From positions 1 through 30,479 of the forward strand of contig JAEYPP010000008.1 of assembly GCA_023410575.1 (NCBI GenBank): a DNA stretch of 30,479 bases, read 5' to 3'. Source of the stretch: Bacillota bacterium. GTDB lineage: Bacteria > Bacillota > Clostridia > Lachnospirales > Lachnospiraceae. Of this stretch, positions 7,026 through 16,572 are shown in pieces (the stretch's first letter is position 1; each line of letters starts with the position of its first letter). Made by a program: the position numbers and the translations under genes. Under the pieces are notes generated by a model. It did no database searches. It saw only the letters and a list, made by a program, of their open reading frames with translations, and was not told where the DNA came from.

Positions 7026-8324
7026 CTATTTCATAATTTCTTCTATATACTTTCTTTTAATAACTAAGGAGAACAAGTAAATAAAAAAGATATATCCAAC
7101 AAAAATACAAAAAAGACTTAATAATACTTGATTCAAATAAACACTATTGATATATTCTATAGACATGTAAGGTATTACTAAGAGCATTCCAAATGCAATC
7201 GGGAGGAAAAAGATAATATTAAGTTCGTAATTAACGTAGCATTTGAGTTCATTTTTAGTAATTCCAATGCAGTTGAGCTTTTGATATCGAATTCTTTCCT
7301 CTCTAATATCAGAAAATAGTTTGAAATAAATTACGCTGATATAGGCTGCAAAAAATAAAGTTGCTAAAAAACTTGAGATAAATACTAGATAATTGCCATC
7401 TGAAGCCTTTGCAATAATATATTTTGAATAGGAATAGCTAAGAAAAAACAATGTCATCGCAACTAATAATGTTAAAATATAAATCATATCTTTATTTCTA
7501 GAAAGCTTATAATCTATTTCTGTTATACTTAGCATGTTTTTAATATAGTAATTTTTCAGTCTCTTGCTCACTTTGAGAAATAATTTTCCAATTTGTGATA
7601 TTACTAAATATAAACCCGTAAAGCAAAGTACAGTAAAGTAAGTAGACTTTTCTGGTATTCTTGTAACTCTCATGGCATCTGTATATACAATGCCATATGC
7701 TAACAGGATGAAAAGCATTCCGATTACTCCAAAGATAGGATGAAACAAATTCAAGTGCTCTCCTGTTTTCTCCGAATTAATTAGCTCAATCACATCAAGT
7801 TTTTTTATCCTTTGATTTTTAACAGTTATTACACATATATAAATCAAAGTAAAAATCCCCAGTGTCATTAAATAATTCTGAATCCCGATATTATAATTAA
7901 TAAAATCAGCATCTAGTACTTTGATTACTCCTAAGAAAAATAGTTTTGAAAAAATTGTACCAACTAGTAAACCAAATATAAAAGATGTTAGGACTATGAT
8001 TGTATTTTCAATAAAAACGGTCCGCCTAATATCCTTGGTAATCATTCCAAGACTTAATAATAAACCAAATTCACTATTCCTAGATTTGAGTAAAGAAGTA
8101 TAAGCATAATTGAAATAACATACCGTAAAAAATACAATAGCTATGCAGATTGCTACTAGGATATCTCTTAAGTCAGCTGAAATCTCTTTATTTATATCAT
8201 GATTCAAAAAAATAGTAGTATACATAAAGAAAAGAGCAATTGCAAAACTAGTACACGTAAAAAGTACAACGTACTTTCTCGAATTCATTTTAAAATTTTT
8301 CACAAATATATCATTAACCGTCAT
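7026..8324 (-). CDS. Bce-type ABC transporter permease lacking the large extracellular domain
   Basis: A 432-residue FtsX/BceB-like permease. I chose the ATG at 8324 because AGGAGG lies 8 bases before it; an ATG two codons earlier is too close. Ten hydrophobic segments are visible, with the typical N-terminal arrangement (SRNSEFGLLLSLGM after TM2) and a second FtsX-like half (EERIRYQKLNCIGITKNELK). BceB proteins are usually about 650 residues with a ~200-residue extracellular domain between TM7 and TM8; here these helices are joined by only about ten residues (SKYIIAKASDGNY). The gene overlaps the ATPase gene by 11 bases, so both subunits are made together. The module should detect or remove cell-wall-active peptides, but the missing domain makes the substrate uncertain. 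Confidence 0.85.
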   Translation of the reverse strand: MTVNDIFVKNFKMNSRKYVVLFTCTSFAIALFFMYTTIFLNHDINKEISADLRDILVAICIAIVFFTVCYFNYAYTSLLKSRNSEFGLLLSLGMITKDIRRTVFIENTIIVLTSFIFGLLVGTIFSKLFFLGVIKVLDADFINYNIGIQNYLMTLGIFTLIYICVITVKNQRIKKLDVIELINSEKTGEHLNLFHPIFGVIGMLFILLAYGIVYTDAMRVTRIPEKSTYFTVLCFTGLYLVISQIGKLFLKVSKRLKNYYIKNMLSITEIDYKLSRNKDMIYILTLLVAMTLFFLSYSYSKYIIAKASDGNYLVFISSFLATLFFAAYISVIYFKLFSDIREERIRYQKLNCIGITKNELKCYVNYELNIIFFLPIAFGMLLVIPYMSIEYINSVYLNQVLLSLFCIFVGYIFFIYLFSLVIKRKYIEEIMK

Positions 8325-9078
8325 TTTCATCGCCTCCTATTACTGCGATGCAATCTAAAATCTGTTCGAAAAATTGTTTTTGGCCCGACTTTTTTACTAT
8401 TTCAAGATTTACTCTACCATCCTTAATGAATAGAATACGATCACAATAACTCGCTGCTTTAGGATCATGAGTCACCATAATAATCGTTTGATCTTTCTCC
8501 TTATTAATCCGAACAAAGCTCTCCATAATCGTATTGGAAGCCTTTGTATCGAGATTTCCAGTCGGTTCATCAGCAAAGATAATAGAAGGCTCTTTAATCA
8601 AAGCTCTTCCGATGGCTGCTCTCTGTTTTTGTCCACCGGAGGTCTGATATGGATATTGATTCGAAGCTTCTTCTAATCCTAATAATCGAATTATCTCTAT
8701 GGCTCTTTCATTTATATGCGATGGATTTAAACGGTCAAGTACTAAAGGAAGCATAATATTCTCTCTTAGCGTAAGGCTATCTAAAAGTTTATAATCTTGA
8801 AACACATAGCCAATATTTCGTCTTCGAAATATTGCAAGTGAATTCTTTTCCATCGTACTGATTATTGTTTCATTGATTTCTACATTCCCTGCGGTTGGAT
8901 TCAACATACCACATAAGATATTAAGCAGCGTTGTTTTACCACTGCCAGAGGCACCCATAATTCCAATAAACTCTCCCTTTTCAATCTCCAGCGTTATACC
9001 ATTCAAAGCATTAACCGTATTTGTAGTTCTCTTATCCCCATAGACCTTGATGATGTTATTCGTTTTAAGTACTTTCAT
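8314..9078 (-). CDS. Bce-type ABC transporter ATP-binding protein
   Basis: A 254-residue ATPase of the MacB/LolD/BceA group. It has Walker A GASGSGKTT (residues 42-50), Q loop YVFQDYKLLD, signature SGGQKQRAAIGRAL, Walker B IIFADEPTGNLD and switch His in MVTHDP. The ATG at 9078 follows a weak AGGTG at close spacing; an in-frame TTG five codons earlier is an alternative. The C-terminal ~25 residues extend past the core and overlap the permease start. It powers the following permease, downstream of the kinase gene. Confidence 0.92.
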   Translation of the reverse strand: MKVLKTNNIIKVYGDKRTTNTVNALNGITLEIEKGEFIGIMGASGSGKTTLLNILCGMLNPTAGNVEINETIISTMEKNSLAIFRRRNIGYVFQDYKLLDSLTLRENIMLPLVLDRLNPSHINERAIEIIRLLGLEEASNQYPYQTSGGQKQRAAIGRALIKEPSIIFADEPTGNLDTKASNTIMESFVRINKEKDQTIIMVTHDPKAASYCDRILFIKDGRVNLEIVKKSGQKQFFEQILDCIAVIGGDENDG

Positions 9079-9212
9079 TTCGCACCTATACAATCTACTT
9101 TTCTAGCCCAGCCAAAAATGGATAGGTCAATAAGTATCAATCCTTTCATTTTTCATGGCTTCATTCTATCAAACAAACATCACTAGTGCCATAATCTTCC
9201 CTTACTGCCAAC

Positions 9213-10229
9213 TTACAGTTTTGAAAGGTAACGAATTGTAAAACAACTGCCTTTGTTTAATTCTGATTCAACGCTTATTTGAATTCCTAATTTTTTCGCT
9301 ATCATCTGGCATAAATATAGCCCAATACCAGTTGAATTTTTTATGATTCTCCCATTGTCTCCTGTTGTGAAAGGCTCAAAGATTCTTTTCATATCATATT
9401 CAGATATTCCGATGCCTTCATCCCGAATTGTTAATTCTGTCCATTGTCCCTCTTGAACAATATTTAAAAAAACATATTTATTCTGATCCGTTGCATTTGA
9501 GTACTTAATAGCATTCGATATTATTTGTTCTAGCAGCAGTTCATTCCACTTCTGATCGGTCAAAATATAAAACTCTTTTTTTTCTGACAAGAACTTTGGA
9601 AATACATTATTATATACAAATTGATTTTTTCTTTGGTTAACCAATTTAAATATTTGTTCCGTTAAATTAATCGGCTCTATCATATAATCATTTGAGAAAT
9701 AGTCTAATCGAATAAATGTCAATAATCTTCCAATTTGTTCGATTGATTTATCATTTTCTTCTTTTATATTCTCAAGAATACTTTTATCGTAAACTACATT
9801 TCTGCTCGACTGCTGCAAAATTAAATCAATTACAGAAATTGGTGTTTTAATATCATGAATCCATTGTGTCAGTATATAATATTTCTTTTCATTTTCAGAC
9901 ATTAAGGTGTGAATCTCAGCCAAATATCTTGTATGTATCTCATCAATGGCTTGTTGGACCTGCTTTTGCTCCTCGGTTACCGTTTTTAAATCAAATTCTT
10001 GGTTTTCCACACAATTCATCAGCGTCTTGTTAAAACTATAATGCTTGAACCATTCAATCACTATTACTACCATATAAATAAATAGACTCATGATACAGGG
10101 ATATGCAATCTCTACTTCTTTTCTCGACGTTAAGAAATAAAATAAGATAATTAAGATATTACTTACAACATATCCTATTGTAAAATTTCGCATATCCCTA
10201 ATGAAAGCAAAGATAAACTTACGTTTCAT
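9213..10229 (-). CDS. BceS-like intramembrane-sensing histidine kinase
   Basis: A 338-residue kinase with two close N-terminal membrane helices (about 16-33 and 42-60) joined by about nine residues, so there is no real extracytoplasmic sensor: the BceS layout, in which signal is read through the ABC permease. The DHp motif is QWIHDIKTP (His 125), followed by the N box ISNAIKYSNA, G1 DEGIGIS, F box FEPF and G2 STGIGLYLCQMIA. The ATG at 10229 is preceded by GGGTGAGAC inside the regulator gene; a GTG three codons earlier is possible. It overlaps the regulator's 3' end by 11 bases. As the permease here lacks the usual sensing domain, ligand detection must differ from the Bacillus model. Confidence 0.92.
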   Translation of the reverse strand: MKRKFIFAFIRDMRNFTIGYVVSNILIILFYFLTSRKEVEIAYPCIMSLFIYMVVIVIEWFKHYSFNKTLMNCVENQEFDLKTVTEEQKQVQQAIDEIHTRYLAEIHTLMSENEKKYYILTQWIHDIKTPISVIDLILQQSSRNVVYDKSILENIKEENDKSIEQIGRLLTFIRLDYFSNDYMIEPINLTEQIFKLVNQRKNQFVYNNVFPKFLSEKKEFYILTDQKWNELLLEQIISNAIKYSNATDQNKYVFLNIVQEGQWTELTIRDEGIGISEYDMKRIFEPFTTGDNGRIIKNSTGIGLYLCQMIAKKLGIQISVESELNKGSCFTIRYLSKL

Positions 10230-10929
10230 CTGTCTCACCCATCAATACCTTAGAATCCAACCAGTATCCTACTCCCCTCTTCGTTTTAACAACGTCTTTT
10301 AAATGCAATTTCTGAAATTTGCTTTTTAATCGAGTGATATTTACTGTTAAGGTATTATCATCTATAAAATCTGTATCGTCCCAAAGTTCAATTAATAACT
10401 GGTTTCTCTCAATAATTGTATCCTTTTTCTCCATAAATATTTTTAATAAAACAAGCTCATTCTTACTTAATTCGATCTCTTTATTGTTATAGTACATTTT
10501 GAATTTATTATTATATAAAATGAGTTTTCCTACACATAATATCTGAGCTTCATCCACTACAAACTCTCCATAACTTCTACGAAGCAAAGCAGATACTTTA
10601 GCAAACAATATTTCTAGTTGGAATGGTTTTATTATATAATCATCTGCGCCAACCTCCATCCCAAGTATCTGTTCCATAATTCCGTCTCTAGCTGAAATAA
10701 ATATAATTGGTGTATTACGCTCTTTTCTTATTAACTTGCATATAAAGAAGCCATCATAACAAGGGAGATTGATATCCAACATTACAAGATCTGGTTGAAC
10801 TCTTAAAAAAGTTTGCATTACAGTATTGAAGTTCTCTATGACTATGACTTGAAAGCCATGTTCTTCAAAATACTCTTTTACAATATTACATAATTTTACA
10901 TCGTCTTCAACCAACATTATTCTATACAA
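10219..10929 (-). CDS. BceR-like response regulator (TTG start)
   Basis: A 236-residue OmpR-family regulator. I favour the TTG at 10929, giving MYRIMLVEDD, because AAGAAGG lies 8 bases upstream and this N-terminus fits the family; an in-frame GTG three codons earlier overlaps the ribosome binding site. The receiver has the D9/D10 pair, phospho-acceptor D52 (VMLDINLP) and IIKPF. The C-terminal winged helix ends in KTKRGVGYWLD. It is the first gene of the four-gene Bce-like module and probably activates the ATPase/permease genes; the 134 bases between kinase and ATPase leave room for a promoter. Confidence 0.92.
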   Translation of the reverse strand: MYRIMLVEDDVKLCNIVKEYFEEHGFQVIVIENFNTVMQTFLRVQPDLVMLDINLPCYDGFFICKLIRKERNTPIIFISARDGIMEQILGMEVGADDYIIKPFQLEILFAKVSALLRRSYGEFVVDEAQILCVGKLILYNNKFKMYYNNKEIELSKNELVLLKIFMEKKDTIIERNQLLIELWDDTDFIDDNTLTVNITRLKSKFQKLHLKDVVKTKRGVGYWLDSKVLMGETDET

Positions 10930-10999
10930 TATAATCACCTTCTTAACTGAAACTAATATATTTGACCTTATCTGCTTACATCCTGGGCGACTGCTTCAT

Positions 11000-11021
11000 G
11001 TTAATATTACCATATATTAAC
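11000..11021. promoter_or_regulatory. Perfect 8-bp inverted repeat upstream of the regulator gene
   Basis: GTTAATAT-TACCAT-ATATTAAC is a perfect dyad about 70 bases upstream of the BceR-like gene and just beyond the ABC exporter's stop. It lacks GC pairs and a T tract, so an operator is as likely as a terminator. Confidence 0.3.
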
Positions 11022-11026
11022 TTATA

Positions 11027-12763
11027 TTACAATTGGTCAAAGTCCTCTTGCTTTTCACCAGCAGATACATGATAGAGAGAATAAAAATACTGTTTTAGAT
11101 TCATAAGCGTATCAAAATCACCCTGCTCCACAATCTTTCCATCTCGTAGAACAAATATTTGATCATATCTTCGTAGTAAATCTTCATGGTAACGATGGGT
11201 AACGATAATCTTGGTTACCTTTTCAATATCTAAGATTGCACTCTCCACTTCGTATGCTGTTCTGCTATCCAGTGCTGCAGTTGCTTCATCCATAATAATG
11301 ACTGGAGTTTCACGAAGAAGGCATCTTGCAATGGAAACTCTTTGTTTCTCTCCACCTGATAAATTCACCCCTCCTACACCACAAGCATAATCCATTCCTT
11401 TTTCTTCAACCAGCCTTTCTAATCCAGCCATCTTCACAGCACGTTTTACCTTAGTTTCGTCAAATTCTTTGAACATCATTACATTGTTATAGATACTACT
11501 GTCAAATAAAAATACGTCTTGCGATATTACAGAGATCACATCATAAAGGCTGTCGAGCGATATGGTAGATAGCAGTTTGTTATCGATGTCAATCTCTCCC
11601 TGATAGTCATTGTAATATCCAATGAGCAGTTGTGTTAACGTAGACTTTCCACAACCACTGCTGCCAACTAGGGCATAACTTTTTCCAGGTTGGAATGTCA
11701 AATTAATGTTAGATAAAACTTGCTTTTCTTTGTCGTATCCAAAGGAAACATTCTTAAACTCAATTGCTTGGGAAAATCCTGTAATTGGAACGCAGCTTTC
11801 TGTGGTTTCTTCTTTCGAAGCAATTGCCTCACTGATTTTACCAAACAACGCATTCACAGCTTGTCGATTCTTTATTAGTGGGAAGATTTTCTCAATAGGA
11901 GTGGTTACATAATGCGATAATTCGACAAATGCAATGACTGCTCCGATAGTCAGCACTCCCTTCCATGCTAAAACTAATCCGATGATAAATATCATGGAAA
12001 TAACCAAAATGGAAGAAAACATGCTAGCCAATCTTACCATGTCATTGGTCTCTCTTCGGTCTCGCTTCGCTTCCTCCAAAGAAATGTTTTTCTCCTTAAA
12101 TAAGCAAAGTACTTCCTGTTCTGCCTGAAAGCTTTTGATTAATGTAAATCCACTTAGAAGATCCTTTACCTGATCTACAAAGCCTTCTCCTTCATCTGAA
12201 GTCTTGCGTTCTTTCACATCCAGATTTCTTCCAAAGATTAAAGATACTGTCATAGGGATAACACAGGATGCAAGAATGCATAATGCAAGAATCCAGTTCA
12301 AATAGAACATACAACACATTGCAATAATAAAGATTACGATTTGTTGTATCATCTGCACAGTACCGCTTAAATAGTTTGTTTCTATCGAACTTAGGTCATT
12401 GGAAAAAGCATTGATAATCTGACCAGTAGAAGAATTACGATATTCACGTATGCTCTTTCTTAAGATATTTTGAAATATGTAGTTCTTAAAGTTGGATAAT
12501 CCATTTTTTAAGTATCGATTCGTATATACCTTTTGTAAAAATCCAAACACAACATATCCAACCAATATTGTGGCGCACAAGATTCCTGCCATCCACACTC
12601 TTTTTGTATCCTGATATTCAATTGCTTCAATCGTAATCATCATCAAAAATGATATTGCTAAGCCAATAATAGAAAATGCAATCTGACTAATTGTCGCAAG
12701 TATAAAGTTAAGCCTGTTCTTATGGTAAAACTGTTTTTTACATTCTATTACTCGATCCTTCAT
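11027..12763 (-). CDS. ABC exporter half-transporter (permease-ATPase fusion, multidrug type)
   Basis: A 578-residue type I exporter half-transporter. The N-terminal transmembrane domain (about residues 15-300) has six helices and the coupling region TGQIINAFSNDLSSIETNYLSG. The nucleotide-binding domain has Walker A GSSGCGKST, Q loop SQDVFLFD, signature LSGGEKQRVSIARCL, Walker B VIIMDEATAALDS and switch His in IVTHRY. All catalytic residues look intact, so it should act as a homodimer or with a partner encoded elsewhere. The ATG at 12763 follows GAGGAG at 11 bases; an in-frame ATG seven codons upstream is the alternative. No precursor peptide or peptidase domain is visible nearby, so drug or lipid export is more likely than peptide maturation. 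It stands as a single-gene unit between hairpins. Confidence 0.9.
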   Translation of the reverse strand: MKDRVIECKKQFYHKNRLNFILATISQIAFSIIGLAISFLMMITIEAIEYQDTKRVWMAGILCATILVGYVVFGFLQKVYTNRYLKNGLSNFKNYIFQNILRKSIREYRNSSTGQIINAFSNDLSSIETNYLSGTVQMIQQIVIFIIAMCCMFYLNWILALCILASCVIPMTVSLIFGRNLDVKERKTSDEGEGFVDQVKDLLSGFTLIKSFQAEQEVLCLFKEKNISLEEAKRDRRETNDMVRLASMFSSILVISMIFIIGLVLAWKGVLTIGAVIAFVELSHYVTTPIEKIFPLIKNRQAVNALFGKISEAIASKEETTESCVPITGFSQAIEFKNVSFGYDKEKQVLSNINLTFQPGKSYALVGSSGCGKSTLTQLLIGYYNDYQGEIDIDNKLLSTISLDSLYDVISVISQDVFLFDSSIYNNVMMFKEFDETKVKRAVKMAGLERLVEEKGMDYACGVGGVNLSGGEKQRVSIARCLLRETPVIIMDEATAALDSRTAYEVESAILDIEKVTKIIVTHRYHEDLLRRYDQIFVLRDGKIVEQGDFDTLMNLKQYFYSLYHVSAGEKQEDFDQL

Positions 12764-12809
12764 CCTCTTTATATCTCCTCTCATTTTTAGCTCATAGCAT
12801 AATACAAAA

Positions 12810-12858
12810 CAGAACTTTAAAACGAACTTTATTTTATATAGTTCGTTTTAAAGTTCTG
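12810..12858 (-). terminator. Terminator formed by a perfect 19-bp palindrome (copy A of a repeat)
   Basis: CAGAACTTTAAAACGAACT pairs perfectly with its complement around an 11-base loop. On the minus strand it begins 3 bases after the lipoprotein's stop and is followed by TTTTGTATT, so it can end that transcript. It is nearly the same sequence as the palindrome at 17742-17791. Confidence 0.8.
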
Positions 12859-12861
12859 ATC

Positions 12862-13917
12862 TTACCTCGCATCATTCAAGTAATCTTTTATATATAATAA
12901 ATCACCAATTATACTTCCACTTTGAGCTCTATTTGTTGTAACCACATCACCCGTGGATAAATCAGTGATAAGTATATCAGCTTCTAACTGTTTCATTGTC
13001 TCGTTTTTATATTCACGAATCGTATAGTTATACCCTTTATTAGTAAAAGATAAGTACTTTGTAAGATCAACATCAGATGCATCATCAGGATAATCATCAG
13101 AATCTGTATAAGAAAAGCCAAAATAATCAGTTTTGTCTTCCGGATATTCCAATTCAATATTATCCTTTGTGCCATAACGATATACAATGTAACTCTTATT
13201 TTTCTCTTCACAGATCGATAATACTTTCTGGGAACCTTCCACCTTAAAGCTAAACAGTACAATTTCATCAGCAGTACATAAATCCTCATCACATTCTATA
13301 GCTAAATTTATTGTTTCTGATGGATTGTCATGAGAAATCTGATTCGTAAAATCATAAGTGGTTCCTGCTTCAATATATTCAAAATCTGAATCAATAATTG
13401 TAACTAAAATACTATCTCCCTTAAACTCAAGTGTTCCGGTGATGCTTGGTCCATCTGTCGTGTAAAATTCTAATCTATTACCACTTTCTTTTTCTGCAGT
13501 TGCATATAAAGTCGTTATTCTATAAACTCCAATTACCAATTGATAAGTACTATTCGTTTCCCATATTGTTAATTCTTCTTCATACTCGGAACCAGTATTC
13601 CAGGTCCCCATATAATTTTGATAGGAAGTTACTGGTGATGGAGTACTCTCATTTACATTGTTAGGGATTGGCGTTGTAGTGCTTTCGTTTATGCTTTGAG
13701 GAACAGGTGTTGAAGTACTTTCATTAATGTTTTGGAGTGCTGGTGTTGTAGTACTTTCGTTAATGTTTTGAGGTGCAGGTGTTTGAGTACTTTCGTTATT
13801 GAAAGCATTGGTTGAACTAGGGTCATTAACGTTATTGTGAGCCTTATTACAACCAGAAATTGATACAAATATAGATGCTATCATGATTAATAAAATAATT
13901 GTTGTGTTCTTTTTCAT
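12862..13917 (-). CDS. Lipoprotein with Thr/Pro/Asn-rich repeat stalk
   Basis: A 351-residue lipoprotein with lipobox SISGC (Cys 23) after a hydrophobic signal peptide. Residues about 30-95 are four to five copies of a NINESTTTPxPQ unit (about 14 residues), a flexible stalk. After it comes a beta-rich domain (MGTWNTGSEYEEELTIWETNSTYQLVIGVYR...), reminiscent of small lipocalin-like or DUF5640-type domains but not assigned, then a second half with no recognised family. GAGGAGAAAAG precedes the ATG. It lies 40 bases downstream of the membrane hydrolase gene on the same strand and may share its transcript, ending at the adjacent terminator. Confidence 0.75.
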   Translation of the reverse strand: MKKNTTIILLIMIASIFVSISGCNKAHNNVNDPSSTNAFNNESTQTPAPQNINESTTTPALQNINESTSTPVPQSINESTTTPIPNNVNESTPSPVTSYQNYMGTWNTGSEYEEELTIWETNSTYQLVIGVYRITTLYATAEKESGNRLEFYTTDGPSITGTLEFKGDSILVTIIDSDFEYIEAGTTYDFTNQISHDNPSETINLAIECDEDLCTADEIVLFSFKVEGSQKVLSICEEKNKSYIVYRYGTKDNIELEYPEDKTDYFGFSYTDSDDYPDDASDVDLTKYLSFTNKGYNYTIREYKNETMKQLEADILITDLSTGDVVTTNRAQSGSIIGDLLYIKDYLNDAR

Positions 13918-13956
13918 CTTTTCTCCTCTTGTTCTCCCTTTTGGCTAAGATATTTG

Positions 13957-16137
13957 CTACTCAATTCCAATATTATCCATCTGAATCAATCCTTTATCAC
14001 TTGAGTCAAATGTAATCGTTAGGCTCACAATGCGATCCATATCGATTGCAGTGCCCTCTGACTGAAAGGAATCCACTGGTAATGTTACTGTCTGAAATTG
14101 ATGTTTATACTCATAGTCTCCAAACAGATAATCCAATTTTGTCAACTGAACTGGCAAAGATGGATATACGATAGTATGATTACTGATTCTTGTACTAGAG
14201 ATATTACCTGATGCATCACTAAGTATCACTGTACCATCTAGTAATGTTTTCCCTCTCTCCTCTCTCATATCTGCTACATCGAAAACTACAGACCTTCCCC
14301 TCAGACTAACCTCAGGTATGGTGATATTGATAGTAGCACCCTCTTTGTTCACCCAGTTACCCTGTAATACATAATTTTCTCCCACGGGATTGCCACCAAA
14401 GTGTTGACGTACTTCTTTCCATTCATTAAAACCAGTAGTATGTATCATAGCATCTTTCATTGTTGCCGAATTCAAATTGGAATCCTCATCAAAATCACAG
14501 ATACACTGAAAGTTTGATGTCTGATAAGTCTGCTGATAAACCGTCTTCGGAAGACTTGTTGCATATCTCTCATAATCCTTTAATAAAGCGATATTCGTCT
14601 GATCCCCTTTTAAGGTTACATCAAGAAACGTTTTAATGAATAATTTGGCGATCGTCTGTTGACTAGATTTATCTAGTAGATTTGCTACATTTAGAAGACC
14701 GTTAACCGGATAGCCAAGATCATATCTTCCCCACTTCGTATTGAACTGACCATGATTTGCATCCGCAATATATAACATCGATTTTAGGTACTCGCCCTCC
14801 CCCGTAAATTTAACATTACTATACTGTTTCTGTCCCATTGCTTTAGAAACATCATGATCATTGGCCCCATGAAGCAACAGATAGTTCACATTCTCGATTG
14901 TCACTTCATGTTCTGCTGGTTGATATTGGTCTACTGTTGGAGCAATGGCAATGATTGATTTTATATTAAAATTATAACGGAAAGAAATGTTTCCATCATC
15001 AGGATAACTCTCATAACGATTGAATAGATATGCCACACTAGCAGCCTCTCCACCTCTGGAATGTCCTATAATAGCCACCTGCTCCTTATTGAAGCGATGA
15101 TACCAATTACTATTTTTATCTTCATTTAACTCATAAAAATACTTCATGTTCTCAAGAAGTAACACTGCGCGTGCATCATTTTCATTGCTGAGACTATTGC
15201 AACAATTCTCATCTACAGATACGACAATATATCCAAAAGAGGCTAGATATTCACCAAGATAATCATAACCGAGATAAGAATCCGTTGTATAGTCATGATT
15301 ACCATGGATTAAGAAGATCACAGGACAATTCTGTTCATTCGCAGGATACCATATATTTCCCGCGAGGGGCGCCTCTGTCAGATCATATCCAAAATACTTT
15401 CTCATGAAGGATTTAGTTGGAAATGTTCTATTTGCAAATGAAGACAAATCCACGGTTCTTGTTGTCAAATCAACATTATTCTTCATCCCATATATCAAAG
15501 AAGTTGTTGTAAATGAACCTTGGCTCTTCGCATCAATTTGGTATACGTCTTCCTTAACTGTTACCTCCTTAGCCATTGCAAGATAATCTAATATGTAACT
15601 TTCTGTAAATCCTTCTGATAAAAATAATGCGAATACTAAGACTAGACTAACAAACGAACCAGCCAGACTGCCAAATACAAGAATTGTACGTTTACGGTTT
15701 CGAAACAATGCCCATAAACTTCTCCCAAACAATGCAACTACACATGTCAGAAAGATTGAAAATAATACACCGGATAAACAATTCTCTCCTTGTGCAGCGA
15801 CTAAAATGCAAAAAAAGATAAGAGAGAAATCAAGAAACCAGTAGATTCGGTTACGCTTCTTTATTCCAAATATAATTTTAATGATACACCCAAATAGCTC
15901 TGTAAATAAAAAGGTTGCGATAAGTGCAAGGATAGCACTTACAAACCATGTAGAACTAGGGAAGAAATTGTGTACAAGTCCCGTTAAGATACTAGCGCTA
16001 AAAAGGATAGAGATTATGATTAATCCAGTAGAAGAATGTTCAAAACTTCGCTTTACCCAATCACTGAACTTCTTTAATCCACCTTTAAGATAACGTAAAA
16101 TCTTTAGATATTTTAACTTTTCTATTATAGATCTCAT
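13957..16137 (-). CDS. Membrane-anchored alpha/beta hydrolase
   Basis: A 726-residue protein: five hydrophobic helices (about 38-58, 62-90, 99-116, 121-140, 152-172), then an extracytoplasmic alpha/beta hydrolase (about 255-515) and a C-terminal beta-rich domain (about 530-726). The catalytic set is visible: oxyanion-side LIHGNHD (277-282), nucleophile elbow IGHSRGGEAAS (Ser 360), an acidic residue in LLLHGANDHD (Asp 427 or 429) and His 462 in DANHGQF. The core resembles chlorophyllase/PET-hydrolase-type esterases; the substrate is unknown. GGAGG precedes the ATG. The final codons are duplicated as a remnant at 6961-7010. Expression is probably from the 16138-16405 region. Confidence 0.85.
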   Translation of the reverse strand: MRSIIEKLKYLKILRYLKGGLKKFSDWVKRSFEHSSTGLIIISILFSASILTGLVHNFFPSSTWFVSAILALIATFLFTELFGCIIKIIFGIKKRNRIYWFLDFSLIFFCILVAAQGENCLSGVLFSIFLTCVVALFGRSLWALFRNRKRTILVFGSLAGSFVSLVLVFALFLSEGFTESYILDYLAMAKEVTVKEDVYQIDAKSQGSFTTTSLIYGMKNNVDLTTRTVDLSSFANRTFPTKSFMRKYFGYDLTEAPLAGNIWYPANEQNCPVIFLIHGNHDYTTDSYLGYDYLGEYLASFGYIVVSVDENCCNSLSNENDARAVLLLENMKYFYELNEDKNSNWYHRFNKEQVAIIGHSRGGEAASVAYLFNRYESYPDDGNISFRYNFNIKSIIAIAPTVDQYQPAEHEVTIENVNYLLLHGANDHDVSKAMGQKQYSNVKFTGEGEYLKSMLYIADANHGQFNTKWGRYDLGYPVNGLLNVANLLDKSSQQTIAKLFIKTFLDVTLKGDQTNIALLKDYERYATSLPKTVYQQTYQTSNFQCICDFDEDSNLNSATMKDAMIHTTGFNEWKEVRQHFGGNPVGENYVLQGNWVNKEGATINITIPEVSLRGRSVVFDVADMREERGKTLLDGTVILSDASGNISSTRISNHTIVYPSLPVQLTKLDYLFGDYEYKHQFQTVTLPVDSFQSEGTAIDMDRIVSLTITFDSSDKGLIQMDNIGIE

Positions 16138-16405
16138 AATTCCTCCGTTTATCTTAGTTATTAGTAATGAAAAAATACTCTACTTATATAATGTATTTTA
16201 AAGCTTATACATATATGTGCCCTTTCTTTTTGATTTGTTACAATATAAATTAAATCCCCCATTTATTCGACTAAACCCCTTTCATTAGACATTAATTTTG
16301 ACTAACAAAAGGTTCGCATCACATAGCAAGTGGTTTACTCTTATGCCATTACAAAAACGCCATAGTTATCCTACTTCGATTAATATTACTATATATTACC
16401 TTTAA
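16138..16405. other. Intergenic region between divergent genes
   Basis: AT-rich spacer between the leftward hydrolase and the rightward DUF4272 gene. It must carry the hydrolase promoter, but I see no convincing -35/-10 pair, no strong hairpin and no coding remnant. Confidence 0.5.
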
Positions 16406-16434
16406 TTGCAAATTGGCAATGATTTGTATATAAT
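16406..16434 (+). promoter_or_regulatory. Sigma-A type promoter for the DUF4272 gene
   Basis: TTGCAA (16406-16411), a 17-base spacer and a perfect TATAAT (16429-16434), about 140 bases ahead of the chosen DUF4272 start. Confidence 0.6.
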
Positions 16435-16572
16435 AGAAACTAATTCCATTTAGAATGTTTGGAAATACTGTATAAAAAAAATCATTATAACCAAATTCTT
16501 GCTGTAGAAAGATTCTATAGCCAATATACTTTTGACAAAAATTCTAAAACAGAAGATATACGAGGAGGAGTT

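Noticed and set aside
11027..13917. Bacteriocin/RiPP export cluster
   Set aside because: The ABC exporter has no peptidase domain, no short leader peptide gene lies nearby, and the adjacent lipoprotein shows no maturation-enzyme features.
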